DNA from: Rhizobium leguminosarum | GTDB lineage: Bacteria; Pseudomonadota; Alphaproteobacteria; Rhizobiales; Rhizobiaceae | NCBI RefSeq assembly: GCF_004123835.1 | Contig: NZ_MZMU01000015.1 | Location: 372,001-436,000 of the forward strand | Reading direction: 5' to 3' | Length of the DNA stretch: 64,000 nucleotides | In this document: piece by piece, positions 9,369-20,784 of the stretch | How the letters are laid out: each line of letters begins with the position of its first letter | How positions within the stretch are numbered: the stretch's first letter is position 1 | The notes under the pieces: model-generated | Seen by the model: the letters and a program-made list of their open reading frames with translations, nothing else | The model's database searches: none | Told to the model about the DNA's origin: nothing | Translations under genes and position numbers: made by a program

Positions 9369-12286
9369 TCAGCCGCAACCGCCTTCTTCACCGGCCGCCG
9401 TTCCAGCAATTCCTTCAGGAAGTGTCCGGTATAGGACCGCTTCTCCTTGACGATCGCTTCCGGCGTGCCGGTCGCGACGATCTCGCCGCCCCCATCGCCG
9501 CCTTCAGGACCGAAATCAAGCACCCAGTCGGCGGTCTTGATGACTTCGAGATTGTGCTCGATCACCACCACCGAATTGCCTTGGTTGACCAGTTCGTGCA
9601 GCATTTCGAGCAGCTTGGCGACGTCGTGAAAATGCAGGCCGGTCGTCGGTTCGTCGAGAATGTAGAGCGTGCGCCCCGTCGAGCGTTTCGACAGCTCCTT
9701 GGCAAGCTTGACGCGCTGCGCCTCGCCGCCCGAGAGCGTATTCGCCTGCTGGCCGACCTTGATGTAACCGAGGCCGACATCCTTCAGCGATTGCAGCTTA
9801 TCGCGCACGGCAGGCACCGCCGCGAAGAAATCGACGCCTTCCTCCACCGTCATGTCGAGCACGTCGGCGATCGACCTCTGCTTGAAGGTGACGTCGAGTG
9901 TCTCGCGATTGTAGCGCTTGCCGTGGCAGACGTCGCAGGTGACGTAGACATCGGGCAGGAAGTGCATCTCGATCTTGATGACGCCGTCGCCCTGGCAGGC
10001 CTCGCAGCGTCCGCCCTTGACGTTGAAGGAGAAGCGGCCCGGCTGGTAGCCGCGTGCCTTCGCCTCCGGCAGGCCGGCAAACCAGTCGCGGATCGGCGTG
10101 AAGGCGCCGGTATAGGTCGCCGGGTTCGAGCGCGGCGTGCGGCCGATTGGCGATTGGTCGATATCGATCACCTTGTCGATATGCTCGAAGCCGTCGATGC
10201 GGTCGTGATCGGCCGGGTTTTCACGCGCGCCCATGACGCGGCGCGCGGCCGATTTATAGAGCGTCTCGATCAGGAAGGTGGATTTGCCGCCGCCGGAAAC
10301 GCCGGTCACCGCCGTGAACACCCCGAGCGGGATCGACGCCGTGACGTTCTTGAGATTGTTGCCGCGCGCGCCGACCACCTTGATCTCGCGGCCCTTCTTC
10401 GGCTTGCGGCGCTCGCCAGGAACGGGAACGCCAAGTTCGCCGGAGAGATATTTGCCGGTCAGCGAGTTCGGACTGTCCATAATGTCCTGCGGCGTACCAT
10501 GGGCGATGACCTGACCGCCGTGAATGCCGGCCGCCGGGCCGATATCGACCACGTCGTCGGCCGTCATGATCGCATCCTCGTCATGTTCGACGACGATAAC
10601 GGTGTTGCCGATGTCGCGCAGGTGCTTCAGCGTGTCGAGCAGCCGGGCATTGTCGCGCTGATGCAGGCCGATCGACGGCTCATCGAGCACGTAGAGCACG
10701 CCGGTCAGCCCCGAGCCGATCTGCGAGGCAAGCCGGATGCGCTGGCTTTCGCCGCCCGACAAGGTGCCGGAATTGCGCGACAGGCTGAGATATTCCAGGC
10801 CGACATCGTTGAGGAAGCGCAGCCGGTCGCGGATCTCCTTGAGGATGCGCACGGCAATCTCGTTCTGCTTGGCGTTGAAGCTTGCCGGCAGCGTCTCGAA
10901 CCAGTCGCGGGCGACGCGGATCGACATACCCGTCACTTCGCCGATATGCAGCGTGTCGATCTTCACCGCAAGCGCCTCGGGCTTCAGGCGGAAGCCGTTG
11001 CAGGAAGGGCAGGGGGCAGCCGACATGAAGCGCTCGATGTCTTCGCGCGCCCAGGCGGAATCGGTCTCCTTCCACCGCCGCTCGAGATTGGTGATGATAC
11101 CCTCGAAATTCTTCTGCGTCGTGTAGGAGCGGGCGCCGTCGGCGTAGTGGAATTCGATCTTGTCGTTGGTGCCGTTGAGGATGACGTCCTTGGCCTCGTC
11201 GGAAAGATCGTTCCAGCGCGTGCCGAGCTTGAAGCCGTAATGTTTGCCGAGCGCTTCCAGCGTCTGGTTGTAATAGGGCGAGGTCGACTTGGCCCAGGGC
11301 GCGATCGCCCCGTCGCGCAGCGTCCGCTCGGGCTCGGGCACGATCAGATCCGGATCAATCTTCTGCTGAGCGCCGAGGCCGTCACAGGTCGGGCAGGCGC
11401 CAAACGGGTTGTTGAAGGAGAATAGCCTGGGTTCGATTTCGGGAATGGTGAAGCCGGAGACCGGGCAGGCGAACTTCTCCGAAAACAGCACACGTTCATG
11501 CGTCTCGTTGAGCGACTTGTTGGCCGAGCCGCCGGCCGACGTCTCTTCCGGCGGCAGCGGCTTGTCGGCGAATTCGGCAACCGCCAGCCCGTCGGCGAGC
11601 TTCAGGCAGGTTTCCAGGCTGTCCGCAAGGCGCGCCGACACATCCGAGCGCACGACGATGCGGTCGACCACCACGTCGATGTCGTGCTTGTATTTCTTGT
11701 CGAGCACCGGCGCCTCGGCGATCTCGTAGAACTGCCCGTCGACCTTGACGCGCTGGAAGCCCTTCTTCATCAGCTCCGCCAGTTCCTTCTTGTATTCGCC
11801 CTTGCGCCCGCGCACGAGCGGCGCAAGGATATAAAGACGGGTGCCCTCGCCGAAATCGAGGATGCGGTCGACCATCTGGCTGACGGTCTGGCTTTCGATC
11901 GGCAGGCCGGTCGCCGGCGAATAGGGAACGCCGACGCGGGCAAAGAGCAGGCGCATGTAGTCGTAGATCTCGGTGACGGTGCCGACCGTCGAGCGCGGAT
12001 TGCGCGAGGTGGTCTTCTGCTCGATCGAGATTGCCGGCGACAGCCCGTCGATCTGGTCGACATCGGGCTTCTGCATCATTTCGAGGAATTGCCGGGCATA
12101 GGCCGACAGGCTCTCGACATAGCGCCGCTGGCCCTCGGCGTAGATCGTGTCGAAGGCGAGCGAGGATTTGCCGGAACCCGAAAGCCCGGTCATGACGATC
12201 AGCTTGTTACGCGGCAGATCGAGATCGATGCTCTTGAGATTATGCTCGCGCGCGCCGCGGATGGAGATCGTCTTCAGTTCGCTCAT
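9365..12286 (-). CDS. uvrA: Excinuclease ABC subunit A
   Basis: The damage-recognition ATPase of nucleotide excision repair; acts with UvrB and UvrC. The 973 residues contain two ABC ATPase modules: Walker A GLSGSGKSSLAFDT near residue 33 and GVSGGGKSTFLIETL near 670, with signatures LSGGESQRIRLASQIGSG and LSGGEAQRVKLAKELSKR. Zinc-module cysteines are present in CPTCDGLG and CEACQGDG...CDVCHGKR. Length and architecture are normal. A LexA box lies about 125 bases upstream, shared with divergent ssb, as expected for an SOS gene. Confidence 0.98.
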   Translation of the reverse strand: MSELKTISIRGAREHNLKSIDLDLPRNKLIVMTGLSGSGKSSLAFDTIYAEGQRRYVESLSAYARQFLEMMQKPDVDQIDGLSPAISIEQKTTSRNPRSTVGTVTEIYDYMRLLFARVGVPYSPATGLPIESQTVSQMVDRILDFGEGTRLYILAPLVRGRKGEYKKELAELMKKGFQRVKVDGQFYEIAEAPVLDKKYKHDIDVVVDRIVVRSDVSARLADSLETCLKLADGLAVAEFADKPLPPEETSAGGSANKSLNETHERVLFSEKFACPVSGFTIPEIEPRLFSFNNPFGACPTCDGLGAQQKIDPDLIVPEPERTLRDGAIAPWAKSTSPYYNQTLEALGKHYGFKLGTRWNDLSDEAKDVILNGTNDKIEFHYADGARSYTTQKNFEGIITNLERRWKETDSAWAREDIERFMSAAPCPSCNGFRLKPEALAVKIDTLHIGEVTGMSIRVARDWFETLPASFNAKQNEIAVRILKEIRDRLRFLNDVGLEYLSLSRNSGTLSGGESQRIRLASQIGSGLTGVLYVLDEPSIGLHQRDNARLLDTLKHLRDIGNTVIVVEHDEDAIMTADDVVDIGPAAGIHGGQVIAHGTPQDIMDSPNSLTGKYLSGELGVPVPGERRKPKKGREIKVVGARGNNLKNVTASIPLGVFTAVTGVSGGGKSTFLIETLYKSAARRVMGARENPADHDRIDGFEHIDKVIDIDQSPIGRTPRSNPATYTGAFTPIRDWFAGLPEAKARGYQPGRFSFNVKGGRCEACQGDGVIKIEMHFLPDVYVTCDVCHGKRYNRETLDVTFKQRSIADVLDMTVEEGVDFFAAVPAVRDKLQSLKDVGLGYIKVGQQANTLSGGEAQRVKLAKELSKRSTGRTLYILDEPTTGLHFHDVAKLLEMLHELVNQGNSVVVIEHNLEVIKTADWVLDFGPEGGDGGGEIVATGTPEAIVKEKRSYTGHFLKELLERRPVKKAVAAE

Positions 12287-12410
12287 CGTCTCTGCTTTGG
12301 TTTTCTGGATGACAGCCCTTATTTAGTGATGCCGACGGGCGAGTCGAGGCTGAATATCCGCAAGGGCTCAAGGTTTTCGATTCTGTTGACAGGATCATAC
12401 GGATAAACTA

Positions 12411-12425
12411 GAACAAATAAAGAAC
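12411..12425. promoter_or_regulatory. LexA (SOS) box between uvrA and ssb
   Basis: GAACAAATAAAGAAC, a perfect GAAC-N7-GAAC, the alphaproteobacterial LexA operator. It lies in the 283-base divergent intergenic region, about 125 bases from uvrA and 145 from ssb, so it could repress either or both. Confidence 0.8.
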
Positions 12426-12569
12426 AAAATTCCTGATGGATGCATGCGGCTTTCTGATGGATAAACATGTGGATTAAATGCCGCCCATGCGCATCGGCGG
12501 TCCGTGATGGTTTAAGGTGCGCCGATCGATTAAACGCCGCCGGGCAGGGCGGCAGGCAGGGTGAGAAGC

Positions 12570-13079
12570 ATGGCTGGTAGTGTGAATAAGGTAATTCTGA
12601 TTGGAAACGTCGGTGCAGACCCCGAAATCCGCCGCACTCAGGATGGCCGGCCGATCGCCAATCTTCGTATCGCGACCTCGGAAACCTGGCGCGACCGAAA
12701 TTCCGGCGAGCGCCGTGAGAAGACCGAATGGCACACTGTCGTCGTCTTCAACGAAGGCCTCTGCAAGGTCGTCGAGCAATATGTGAAGAAGGGCGCCAAG
12801 CTCTATATCGAAGGCCAGCTGCAGACCCGTAAGTGGCAGGACCAGCAGGGGCAGGATCGTTACAGCACTGAGGTGGTGCTGCAAGGGTTTGGTTCGACGC
12901 TGACGATGCTTGACGGCCGCGGTGAAGGCGGCGGCGCGAGCGGCGGCCGTGGCAGTGCCGGTGGCGGCAACGATTATGGCGACGACTACGGTGCCCCGGC
13001 TCCCTCCTCATCGCCGAGCCGCGGCGGTGGCGGCGGCGGCAACTTCTCGCGGGATCTCGACGACGATATCCCGTTCTGA
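12570..13079 (+). CDS. ssb: Single-stranded DNA-binding protein
   Basis: Binds single-stranded DNA in replication, recombination and repair. The OB fold starts AGSVNKVILIGNVGADPEIR and includes EGQLQTRKWQDQQGQDRYST. A Gly/Ser-rich linker (about residues 115-160) leads to the acidic tip DLDDDIPF, which recruits partner proteins. 169 residues is normal. The ATG at 12570 is chosen over an in-frame GTG three codons earlier because the family begins MAGSVNKV. It is divergent from uvrA across a LexA box. Confidence 0.97.
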   Translation: MAGSVNKVILIGNVGADPEIRRTQDGRPIANLRIATSETWRDRNSGERREKTEWHTVVVFNEGLCKVVEQYVKKGAKLYIEGQLQTRKWQDQQGQDRYSTEVVLQGFGSTLTMLDGRGEGGGASGGRGSAGGGNDYGDDYGAPAPSSSPSRGGGGGGNFSRDLDDDIPF

Positions 13080-13114
13080 TCGACTGCCTTTGCTGGCTTA
13101 GTGAAAGACGTGAG

Positions 13115-13150
13115 AGAGCATGATGCCTTGGATGGCGTCATGCTCTTTTT
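13115..13150 (+). terminator. Rho-independent terminator of ssb
   Basis: A 13-bp stem AGAGCATGATGCC / GGCGTCATGCTCT with one T-G wobble and loop TTGGAT, followed by a T-run, 35 bases after the ssb stop. Confidence 0.85.
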
Positions 13151-13208
13151 CTTTGATTCCGCGGCAGATCATTCAGGCCGGATCGGCCTCAATCATCTAC
13201 GGCCGTTT

Positions 13209-13856
13209 TCAGTGCGGTGTCGCGCTGATGAGATTGAGCGCCGATTTCGCGCCGTCGACGACGAATTGGGCGGCAAGGGCGGCGAGGATGACGCCGAGAA
13301 GCCGTGTCAGGATGGCCCGGCCGGTGACGCCGAGGAAACGGTCCAGCCTTTCGGCGACGAGCAGCATGAGGAAGGTCAGTAGCAGATTGGCGGCAAGGAC
13401 GCCGATCAGCTGCGCCTTTCCGACGGATGTCGCCAGCGTGCCGGCAAGCAGGATCGTCGCCGAGATCGCGCCCGGGCCGGCGATCAGCGGCAAGGCGAGG
13501 GGAAAGACGGCGATATTCTCGATATGATCCTTGGTGATCGCCACCTCCGTGGCCTTCTCCTTGCGGTCCTGGCGCTTCTCGAACACCATCTCGAAGGCGA
13601 TCCAGAACAGCAGCAGCCCGCCGGCGATGCGGAAGGCGCCGATCGAGATCCCGAGTACGCCGAGCACGCCGGCGCCGAACAGTGCGAAGACGGCGAGGAT
13701 GATGAAGGCGATGGTCGAGCCACGCAGCGCCACCTGCGTGCGCTCGGTACGGCTCATGCCTGTCGTCAGGCCCAGAAAGATCGGTGCGAGCCCCGGCGGA
13801 TCGATGGTGACGAGAAGCGTCGTGAAGGCGTTGATCAATTGGTCGGCGCTTGCCAT
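13209..13856 (-). CDS. MarC-family integral membrane protein
   Basis: A multi-pass inner-membrane protein of the MarC/UPF0056 family; function unknown (the name came from the mar locus, but no resistance role is established). Family blocks are LLVTIDPPGLAPIFLGLT, FRIAGGLLLFWIAFEMVF and FPLALPLIAGPGAISATI. 215 residues is normal, with about six hydrophobic segments. It converges on ssb and diverges from gyrA across 236 bases. Confidence 0.93.
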   Translation of the reverse strand: MASADQLINAFTTLLVTIDPPGLAPIFLGLTTGMSRTERTQVALRGSTIAFIILAVFALFGAGVLGVLGISIGAFRIAGGLLLFWIAFEMVFEKRQDRKEKATEVAITKDHIENIAVFPLALPLIAGPGAISATILLAGTLATSVGKAQLIGVLAANLLLTFLMLLVAERLDRFLGVTGRAILTRLLGVILAALAAQFVVDGAKSALNLISATPH

Positions 13857-14092
13857 CGGCTCTCCGGAACCCCATATGAGTGCGTGGTTTTTATGATTGT
13901 GAAGCGGGGATTCCGATTTGGCAAATATCCCGCGGCGGCCTGCGGCGGATTTGTCCGGCCCGGCCGCGTAACTTGCATGTTTTACCCTCTTTAAGCCGCA
14001 AAAGCCTGTTCAAAACGCGCTGTGAAATTGGCGCGGGAACAGGCTTTCCGCTATAAATCTTCAAGTGATTCTAGAAGAGATCGTGATCTGTT

Positions 14093-16930
<2,838 letters not shown>

Positions 16931-16941
16931 TCAAATGAACG

Positions 16942-16965
16942 GGGCGGCTTCGAGCCGCCCTTTTT
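16942..16965 (+). terminator. Rho-independent terminator of gyrA
   Basis: GGGCGGCT-TCG-AGCCGCCC, a perfect 8-bp stem with 3-base loop followed by TTTTT, 11 bases after the gyrA stop. Confidence 0.95.
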
Positions 16966-17001
16966 CTATTCAGATGGATGATGGTTGAGGACGACACCAA
17001 G

Positions 17002-17032
17002 AAAAAGCCGGACGCTGGGTGCATCCGGCTTT
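17002..17032 (-). terminator. Rho-independent terminator of the small-gene pair
   Basis: A perfect 9-bp stem (AAAGCCGGA / TCCGGCTTT, arms 17004-17012 and 17024-17032). On the minus strand it is followed by TTTTTC. It faces away from gyrA and closes the minus-strand small genes at 17093-17419, which supports their being transcribed. Confidence 0.85.
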
Positions 17033-17092
17033 GAATGGCCCTGGCGACGGAAGGGTGCCGCTCAAGGGGTGGGAAGAGGAGAGAAAGGAACG

Positions 17093-17227
17093 TCAGAACG
17101 CTCTATGTTTCTCGTTCAGAGCCTTCACCTCTTCGCCTTCGCGCCGGAGCGCTGAAATCGTCGAGGCCACAGACACGATAAACATGACGCTGATAAGGGC
17201 GGTGAGCACTGTCAAGATCGTGAACAT
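17093..17227 (-). CDS. Small single-pass membrane protein (44 aa), hypothetical
   Basis: Not recognised as a known family. The peptide begins MFTILTVLTALISVMFIVSV, a clear membrane helix (residues about 2-24), followed by a charged tail rich in Arg, Glu and Lys (ALRREGEEVKALNEKHRAF). AGGAAAGG lies 7 bases before the ATG at 17227; another in-frame ATG at 17233 sits too close to it. It follows the 51-residue gene by 36 bases and is followed by a strong minus-strand terminator, so a small operon is likely. Function unknown; could be a small stress or cell-envelope protein. Confidence 0.6.
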   Translation of the reverse strand: MFTILTVLTALISVMFIVSVASTISALRREGEEVKALNEKHRAF

Positions 17228-17263
17228 AGGCATTCCTTTCCTGGGGAGTTGCGTTCTCGCCCC

Positions 17264-17419
17264 TCAGTACTGGCCCAGCACGGCCGTCCGGGCCGAAGCA
17301 TAGGGACCATAAACCTTGGACGTATCGACCTTCTGATCATAGAGAGCGACAGTTGCGGTCAGCATGCCCGTGACCATTACCATCCAGAGCACGTTAATCA
17401 TCGTAATCTTGCCGGGCAT
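17264..17419 (-). CDS. Small membrane protein (51 aa), hypothetical
   Basis: Not recognised as a known family. The N-terminal half (MPGKITMINVLWMVMVTGML) is hydrophobic and resembles an uncleaved signal anchor; the tail DQKVDTSKVYGPYASARTAV is polar and probably periplasmic. AGGA lies 6 bases before the ATG. It is first in a two-gene minus-strand unit with the 44-residue membrane protein, ending at the terminator at 17002-17032. Confidence 0.6.
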   Translation of the reverse strand: MPGKITMINVLWMVMVTGMLTATVALYDQKVDTSKVYGPYASARTAVLGQY

Positions 17420-17541
17420 TTTTAATCCTTCCGCGCCGCTCTATGTATCGGTTGAATGAACGCATCCGTCTGTAAATGGTTCCGCCGGATGTTGATCGGG
17501 TGTTTACCAATGCCGATCTGAAGCGACCTTGAATGTCTCGT

Positions 17542-17724
17542 TCATCTGGCATTCAGATTCGAAGCTCGTTTTTCGCGCAGCCGGCCCTGAGCGCGCACGA
17601 TCGCCGCATGCTCGGCAAGCTCCGGCCGCACCCAGCTCATCTCGTATCGATCGGCGAAATAGCTATAGGCCATCTCGGCGGCGAGGGAGGAAACGATGGC
17701 AAGCGCAACGAGCACGATCAGCAT
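17542..17724 (-). CDS. Small membrane-anchored hypothetical protein (60 aa)
   Basis: Unrecognised. It starts MLIVLVALAIVSSLAAEMAY, a strong membrane anchor, followed by a soluble charged tail (SWVRPELAEHAAIVRAQGRL). The ribosome site before the ATG at 17724 is poor (AGG only 4 bases away), and the reading frame stays open upstream into the repeat at 17851-17890, so the start is uncertain. It lies upstream of and divergent from coaD. Confidence 0.45.
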   Translation of the reverse strand: MLIVLVALAIVSSLAAEMAYSYFADRYEMSWVRPELAEHAAIVRAQGRLREKRASNLNAR

Positions 17725-17850
17725 GGACCTGGTCTTTCGGGGAGTGCCGGATGCCGGAATGGCATTGGCTGCTTTGATGATCGGAGTTAAGCAGATCCTG
17801 TCTGAAACGGTCTTGAACGGGCCATTCATCCGCCGTTTAACCGCCCGGCG

Positions 17851-17890
17851 CATAACGTCCTTTACGCGTCTGAAAAGACGCGCGGCACTC
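17851..17890. repeat. Partial copy of a Rhizobium palindromic repeat
   Basis: Contains the hairpin CGCGTCT-GAAA-AGACGCG. About 35 bases nearly match, in opposite orientation, the first half of the element at 25590-25691 (shared core ACGTCCTTT then the hairpin and GGC). It resembles the RIME-type intergenic repeats of rhizobia (from memory). It lies just upstream of coaD. Confidence 0.7.
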
Positions 17891-17964
17891 TGGCCGGAGC
17901 TGGGCAAATCACTTGCGGGAAGGCGGCATCCGTGACAAAAGGCGTCAAACCAACGGTCGGGCCA

Positions 17965-18459
17965 ATGACGACAGCTTTCTATCCGGGGTCCTTCGACCCG
18001 ATCACCAATGGGCATGTGGATGTTCTGGTCCAGGCTCTCAACGTCGCCGAAAAGGTAATCGTCGCGATCGGCATCCATCCCGGCAAGGCGCCGCTCTTCT
18101 CCTTTGAAGAGAGGGCCGAGCTGATCCGCCGTTCTCTCGCCCAAGCGCTGCCCGGCAAGACCGGCGACGTCGCCGTCGTCGCCTTCGACAATCTGGTCGT
18201 CGATGCCGCCCGCAGCCATGGCGCCACGCTGTTGATCCGCGGTCTTCGCGACGGCACTGACCTCGATTATGAAATGCAGATGGCCGGCATGAACCGGACG
18301 ATGGCGCCCGATATCCAGACCATCTTTTTGCCGGCGGGCACGGCCTCGCGGCCCATTACCGCCACATTGGTCCGCCAGATCGCCGCCATGGGCGGCGATG
18401 TCAGCGCTTTCGTGCCTGCCGCCGTCTTGCAAGCCCTCACATCCAAGCGCCCAAACTAG
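17965..18459 (+). CDS. coaD: Phosphopantetheine adenylyltransferase
   Basis: The penultimate step of coenzyme A synthesis: adenylates 4'-phosphopantetheine to dephospho-CoA. The nucleotidyltransferase motif is FYPGSFDPITNGHVDV, near the N-terminus; LLIRGLRDGTDLDYE and the late SRPITATLVRQIA are family blocks. From the ATG at 17965 it has 164 residues, normal for CoaD. An upstream in-frame GTG (17932) would add 11 unconserved residues. It heads the conserved coaD-ppi-ppi-queA-tgt cluster. Confidence 0.96.
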   Translation: MTTAFYPGSFDPITNGHVDVLVQALNVAEKVIVAIGIHPGKAPLFSFEERAELIRRSLAQALPGKTGDVAVVAFDNLVVDAARSHGATLLIRGLRDGTDLDYEMQMAGMNRTMAPDIQTIFLPAGTASRPITATLVRQIAAMGGDVSAFVPAAVLQALTSKRPN

Positions 18460-18517
18460 TTAGAACAAAGACTAACAAGCGCAAAGACCAGGCGGACCCC
18501 GCCGCAATGGAGCTCAT

Positions 18518-19090
18518 ATGAAACTCTTTTATCTCGCATTTGCCGGCGTGTTGTATCTCGCCTCCTTCGCGGGGGATGCCTTCGCCCAGTCGGCCGATCA
18601 TTATCTCACCATCGAGCTGAAGAATGGCCCGGTCGTCATCCAGCTCATGCCTGACGTGGCGCCGAAGCATGTCGCCCAGATCGAGGCGCTGGCCAAGAAG
18701 GGCGAATACGATAACGTCGCCTTCCACCGCGTCATCGACGGCTTCATGGCTCAGACCGGCGACGTCAAATACGGCAACATGGAAAAGGGCTTCGATGCGA
18801 GCCTCGCCGGCACCGGCTCCTCGGATATGCCTGACATCCCGGCTGAATTCTCCAAGACCCCGTTCGCGCGCGGCACGGTCGGCATGGCTCGTTCGCAGGA
18901 TCCGAATTCCGCCAATTCGCAGTTCTTCATCATGTTCGCCGAAGGCTCCTTCCTCAACGGCCAATACACCGTCGTCGGCAAGGTCGTTTCCGGCATGGAG
19001 AACGTCGACAAGATCAAGCGCGGCGAAGGCCAGAACGGCGAAGTCAAAAGTCCCGACCGGATGATCAAGGTCACCCTGGGCAAGAAGTAA
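18518..19090 (+). CDS. Periplasmic cyclophilin-type peptidyl-prolyl isomerase
   Basis: Catalyses cis-trans isomerisation of prolyl bonds during folding of exported proteins. A signal peptide (about residues 1-23, ending GDAFA) precedes the cyclophilin domain. Active-site blocks are FHRVIDGFMAQTGD and GMARSQDPNSANSQFFIMF. 190 residues is normal for the exported form. A GGAGCTCAT element precedes the ATG. A cytoplasmic paralogue follows 29 bases later, the usual tandem arrangement. Confidence 0.95.
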   Translation: MKLFYLAFAGVLYLASFAGDAFAQSADHYLTIELKNGPVVIQLMPDVAPKHVAQIEALAKKGEYDNVAFHRVIDGFMAQTGDVKYGNMEKGFDASLAGTGSSDMPDIPAEFSKTPFARGTVGMARSQDPNSANSQFFIMFAEGSFLNGQYTVVGKVVSGMENVDKIKRGEGQNGEVKSPDRMIKVTLGKK

Positions 19091-19119
19091 GTTACGAGAG
19101 AAAACGAGAGGAAAAGACA

Positions 19120-19629
19120 ATGGCCGAGATCAAGGATCCCGAAAACACCGTCATTCTGGAAACCACCAAGGGCAAGGTTGTCATTCAGCTTTTGCCGCAG
19201 GTCGCCCCGGAGCATGTCGCCCGCATCAAGGAACTCGCCCGCGAGAAGGCCTATGACGGCGTCGTTTTTCACCGCGTCATCCAGGATTTCATGGCCCAGA
19301 CGGGCGATGTCGAATTCGGCAAGAAGGGCTCGGAAACCTTCAATCCCAGCCGTGCTGGCATGGGCGGCTCTTCGAAGCCGGATCTGAAGGCCGAATTCTC
19401 CGTGACCACGCATACGCGCGGCACCTGCTCGATGGCTCGTTCGCAGAACCCGAACTCGGCCAATTCGCAGTTCTTCATCTGCTTCACCGACGCGCCCTGG
19501 CTGAACAAGCAGTATTCCGTCTGGGGCCAGGTCATCGAAGGCATGGACAACGTCGACAAGATCAAGCGCGGCGAGCCGGTTTCCGATCCGGACTCGATCG
19601 TCTCCATGCGGGTTGCCGCCGACGTCTGA
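19120..19629 (+). CDS. ppiB: Cytoplasmic cyclophilin-type peptidyl-prolyl isomerase
   Basis: The cytoplasmic prolyl isomerase. There is no signal peptide. The cyclophilin domain spans nearly the whole 169 residues, with FHRVIQDFMAQTGD and SMARSQNPNSANSQFFICF, closely resembling the upstream periplasmic paralogue (recent tandem duplication of a common ancestor, inference). A GAGAGGAAAAG element precedes the ATG, and a strong hairpin lies after the stop. Confidence 0.95.
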   Translation: MAEIKDPENTVILETTKGKVVIQLLPQVAPEHVARIKELAREKAYDGVVFHRVIQDFMAQTGDVEFGKKGSETFNPSRAGMGGSSKPDLKAEFSVTTHTRGTCSMARSQNPNSANSQFFICFTDAPWLNKQYSVWGQVIEGMDNVDKIKRGEPVSDPDSIVSMRVAADV

Positions 19630-19643
19630 TTGTGATTTCTGCT

Positions 19644-19687
19644 GAAACCCGCCCTTGCGTGACTGCGCGAGGGCGGGTTTCGCTTTG
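19644..19687 (+). terminator. Hairpin terminator after ppiB
   Basis: A 12-bp stem GAAACCCGCCCT / AGGGCGGGTTTC (arms 19644-19655 and 19670-19681) followed by a weak T-run (GCTTT). It separates the cyclophilins from queA. Confidence 0.75.
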
Positions 19688-19698
19688 AAAGTGCCCTG

Positions 19699-20784
19699 AT
19701 GCGCGTAGACCTTTTCGATTTCGATCTGCCCGATGAACGCATCGCGTTGCGGCCCGCCGAGCCGCGCGACAGTGCGCGCCTGCTCGTCGTCGATCCGAAT
19801 GCGGCAAACAGCCTTTCGGATCACAGCGTCGGCGACCTGCCGTCCTTCCTGCAAGCGGGCGATGCGCTGGTCTTCAACGATACCAAGGTCATTCCCGCCC
19901 AGCTCGAGGGCATCCGCCATCGCGACGGCGCCGGCGGCCAGCAGGTGTCGGCAACGCTGCACATGCGCACCGGCCCCAGCCGCTGGAAGGCCTTCGCCAA
20001 GCCCGGCAAGCGCATCAAACAGGGCGACCGCATCGCCTTCGGCCATTCCGGCGAAAGCTGTTTCCTCGGTTCGCTCGATGCCACCGTGGAGGAGAAGGGC
20101 GAGGCCGGCGAGGTGACGCTGCTGTTTGATCTCTCAGGCCCGGCGCTTGACGAGGCGATCGCCGCCGTCGGCCATATCCCACTGCCGCCCTATATTGCCG
20201 CCAAGCGCCCCGAGGACGAGCGCGACCGCGCGGATTACCAGACGATCTATGCCCGCGAGGAGGGCGCCGTCGCCGCCCCCACCGCCGGCCTGCATTTCAC
20301 GCCTGGCCTGTTCGAGGCGCTCGATAGGGCGGGCATCGAACGCCATTTCGTTACGCTGCATGTCGGTGCCGGCACCTTCCTGCCGGTCAAGGCTGACGAT
20401 ACCAACGATCACAAGATGCATCTGGAAAGCGGCTATGTCAGCGACGAGATCGCCGCCCGGCTGAATGCCGTGCGGGAAAGTGGCGGGCGCATCGTCTGTG
20501 TCGGCACGACCTCGTTGCGGCTCATCGAGAGTGCCGCCGGTGAAAGCGGAGAGATCAAGCCCTGGGCCGGCGCTACCGGCATCTTCATCACGCCTGGTTA
20601 CCGCTTCAAGGCGGTCGACATGCTGATGACCAATTTCCACCTGCCGCGCTCGACGCTGTTCATGCTGGTCTCGGCCTTTGCCGGCTTCGAGACCATGCAC
20701 GCGGCTTATAAACACGCCATTTCGACGGGCTACCGCTTCTACTCTTACGGCGACGCGAGCCTTCTTTTCCGGAAAGACAGATGA
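19699..20784 (+). CDS. queA: tRNA preQ1(34) S-adenosylmethionine ribosyltransferase-isomerase
   Basis: Adds the ribosyl group of AdoMet to preQ1-tRNA, giving epoxyqueuosine. The N-terminus RVDLFDFDLPDERIALRPAE, the block GDALVFNDTKVIPAQL, and AAPTAGLHFTPGLFEAL with MLMTNFHLPRSTLFMLVSA are diagnostic. 361 residues is normal. Its stop overlaps the tgt start by four bases (ATGA), so the two queuosine genes are translationally coupled. The ribosome site before the ATG at 19699 is weak. Confidence 0.97.
   Translation: MRVDLFDFDLPDERIALRPAEPRDSARLLVVDPNAANSLSDHSVGDLPSFLQAGDALVFNDTKVIPAQLEGIRHRDGAGGQQVSATLHMRTGPSRWKAFAKPGKRIKQGDRIAFGHSGESCFLGSLDATVEEKGEAGEVTLLFDLSGPALDEAIAAVGHIPLPPYIAAKRPEDERDRADYQTIYAREEGAVAAPTAGLHFTPGLFEALDRAGIERHFVTLHVGAGTFLPVKADDTNDHKMHLESGYVSDEIAARLNAVRESGGRIVCVGTTSLRLIESAAGESGEIKPWAGATGIFITPGYRFKAVDMLMTNFHLPRSTLFMLVSAFAGFETMHAAYKHAISTGYRFYSYGDASLLFRKDR

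Noticed and set aside
9314..11425. Long open frame on the plus strand opposite uvrA
   Set aside because: UvrA is certain on the other strand; the frame is a by-product of high-GC codon bias, with His/Arg/Asp-rich composition and no family resemblance.
13115..13146. Possible copy of the AGAGCATGATGCC repeat found at 38131
   Set aside because: Shares the 13-base word only; the rest is the stem of the ssb terminator, so it is not counted as a repeat copy.
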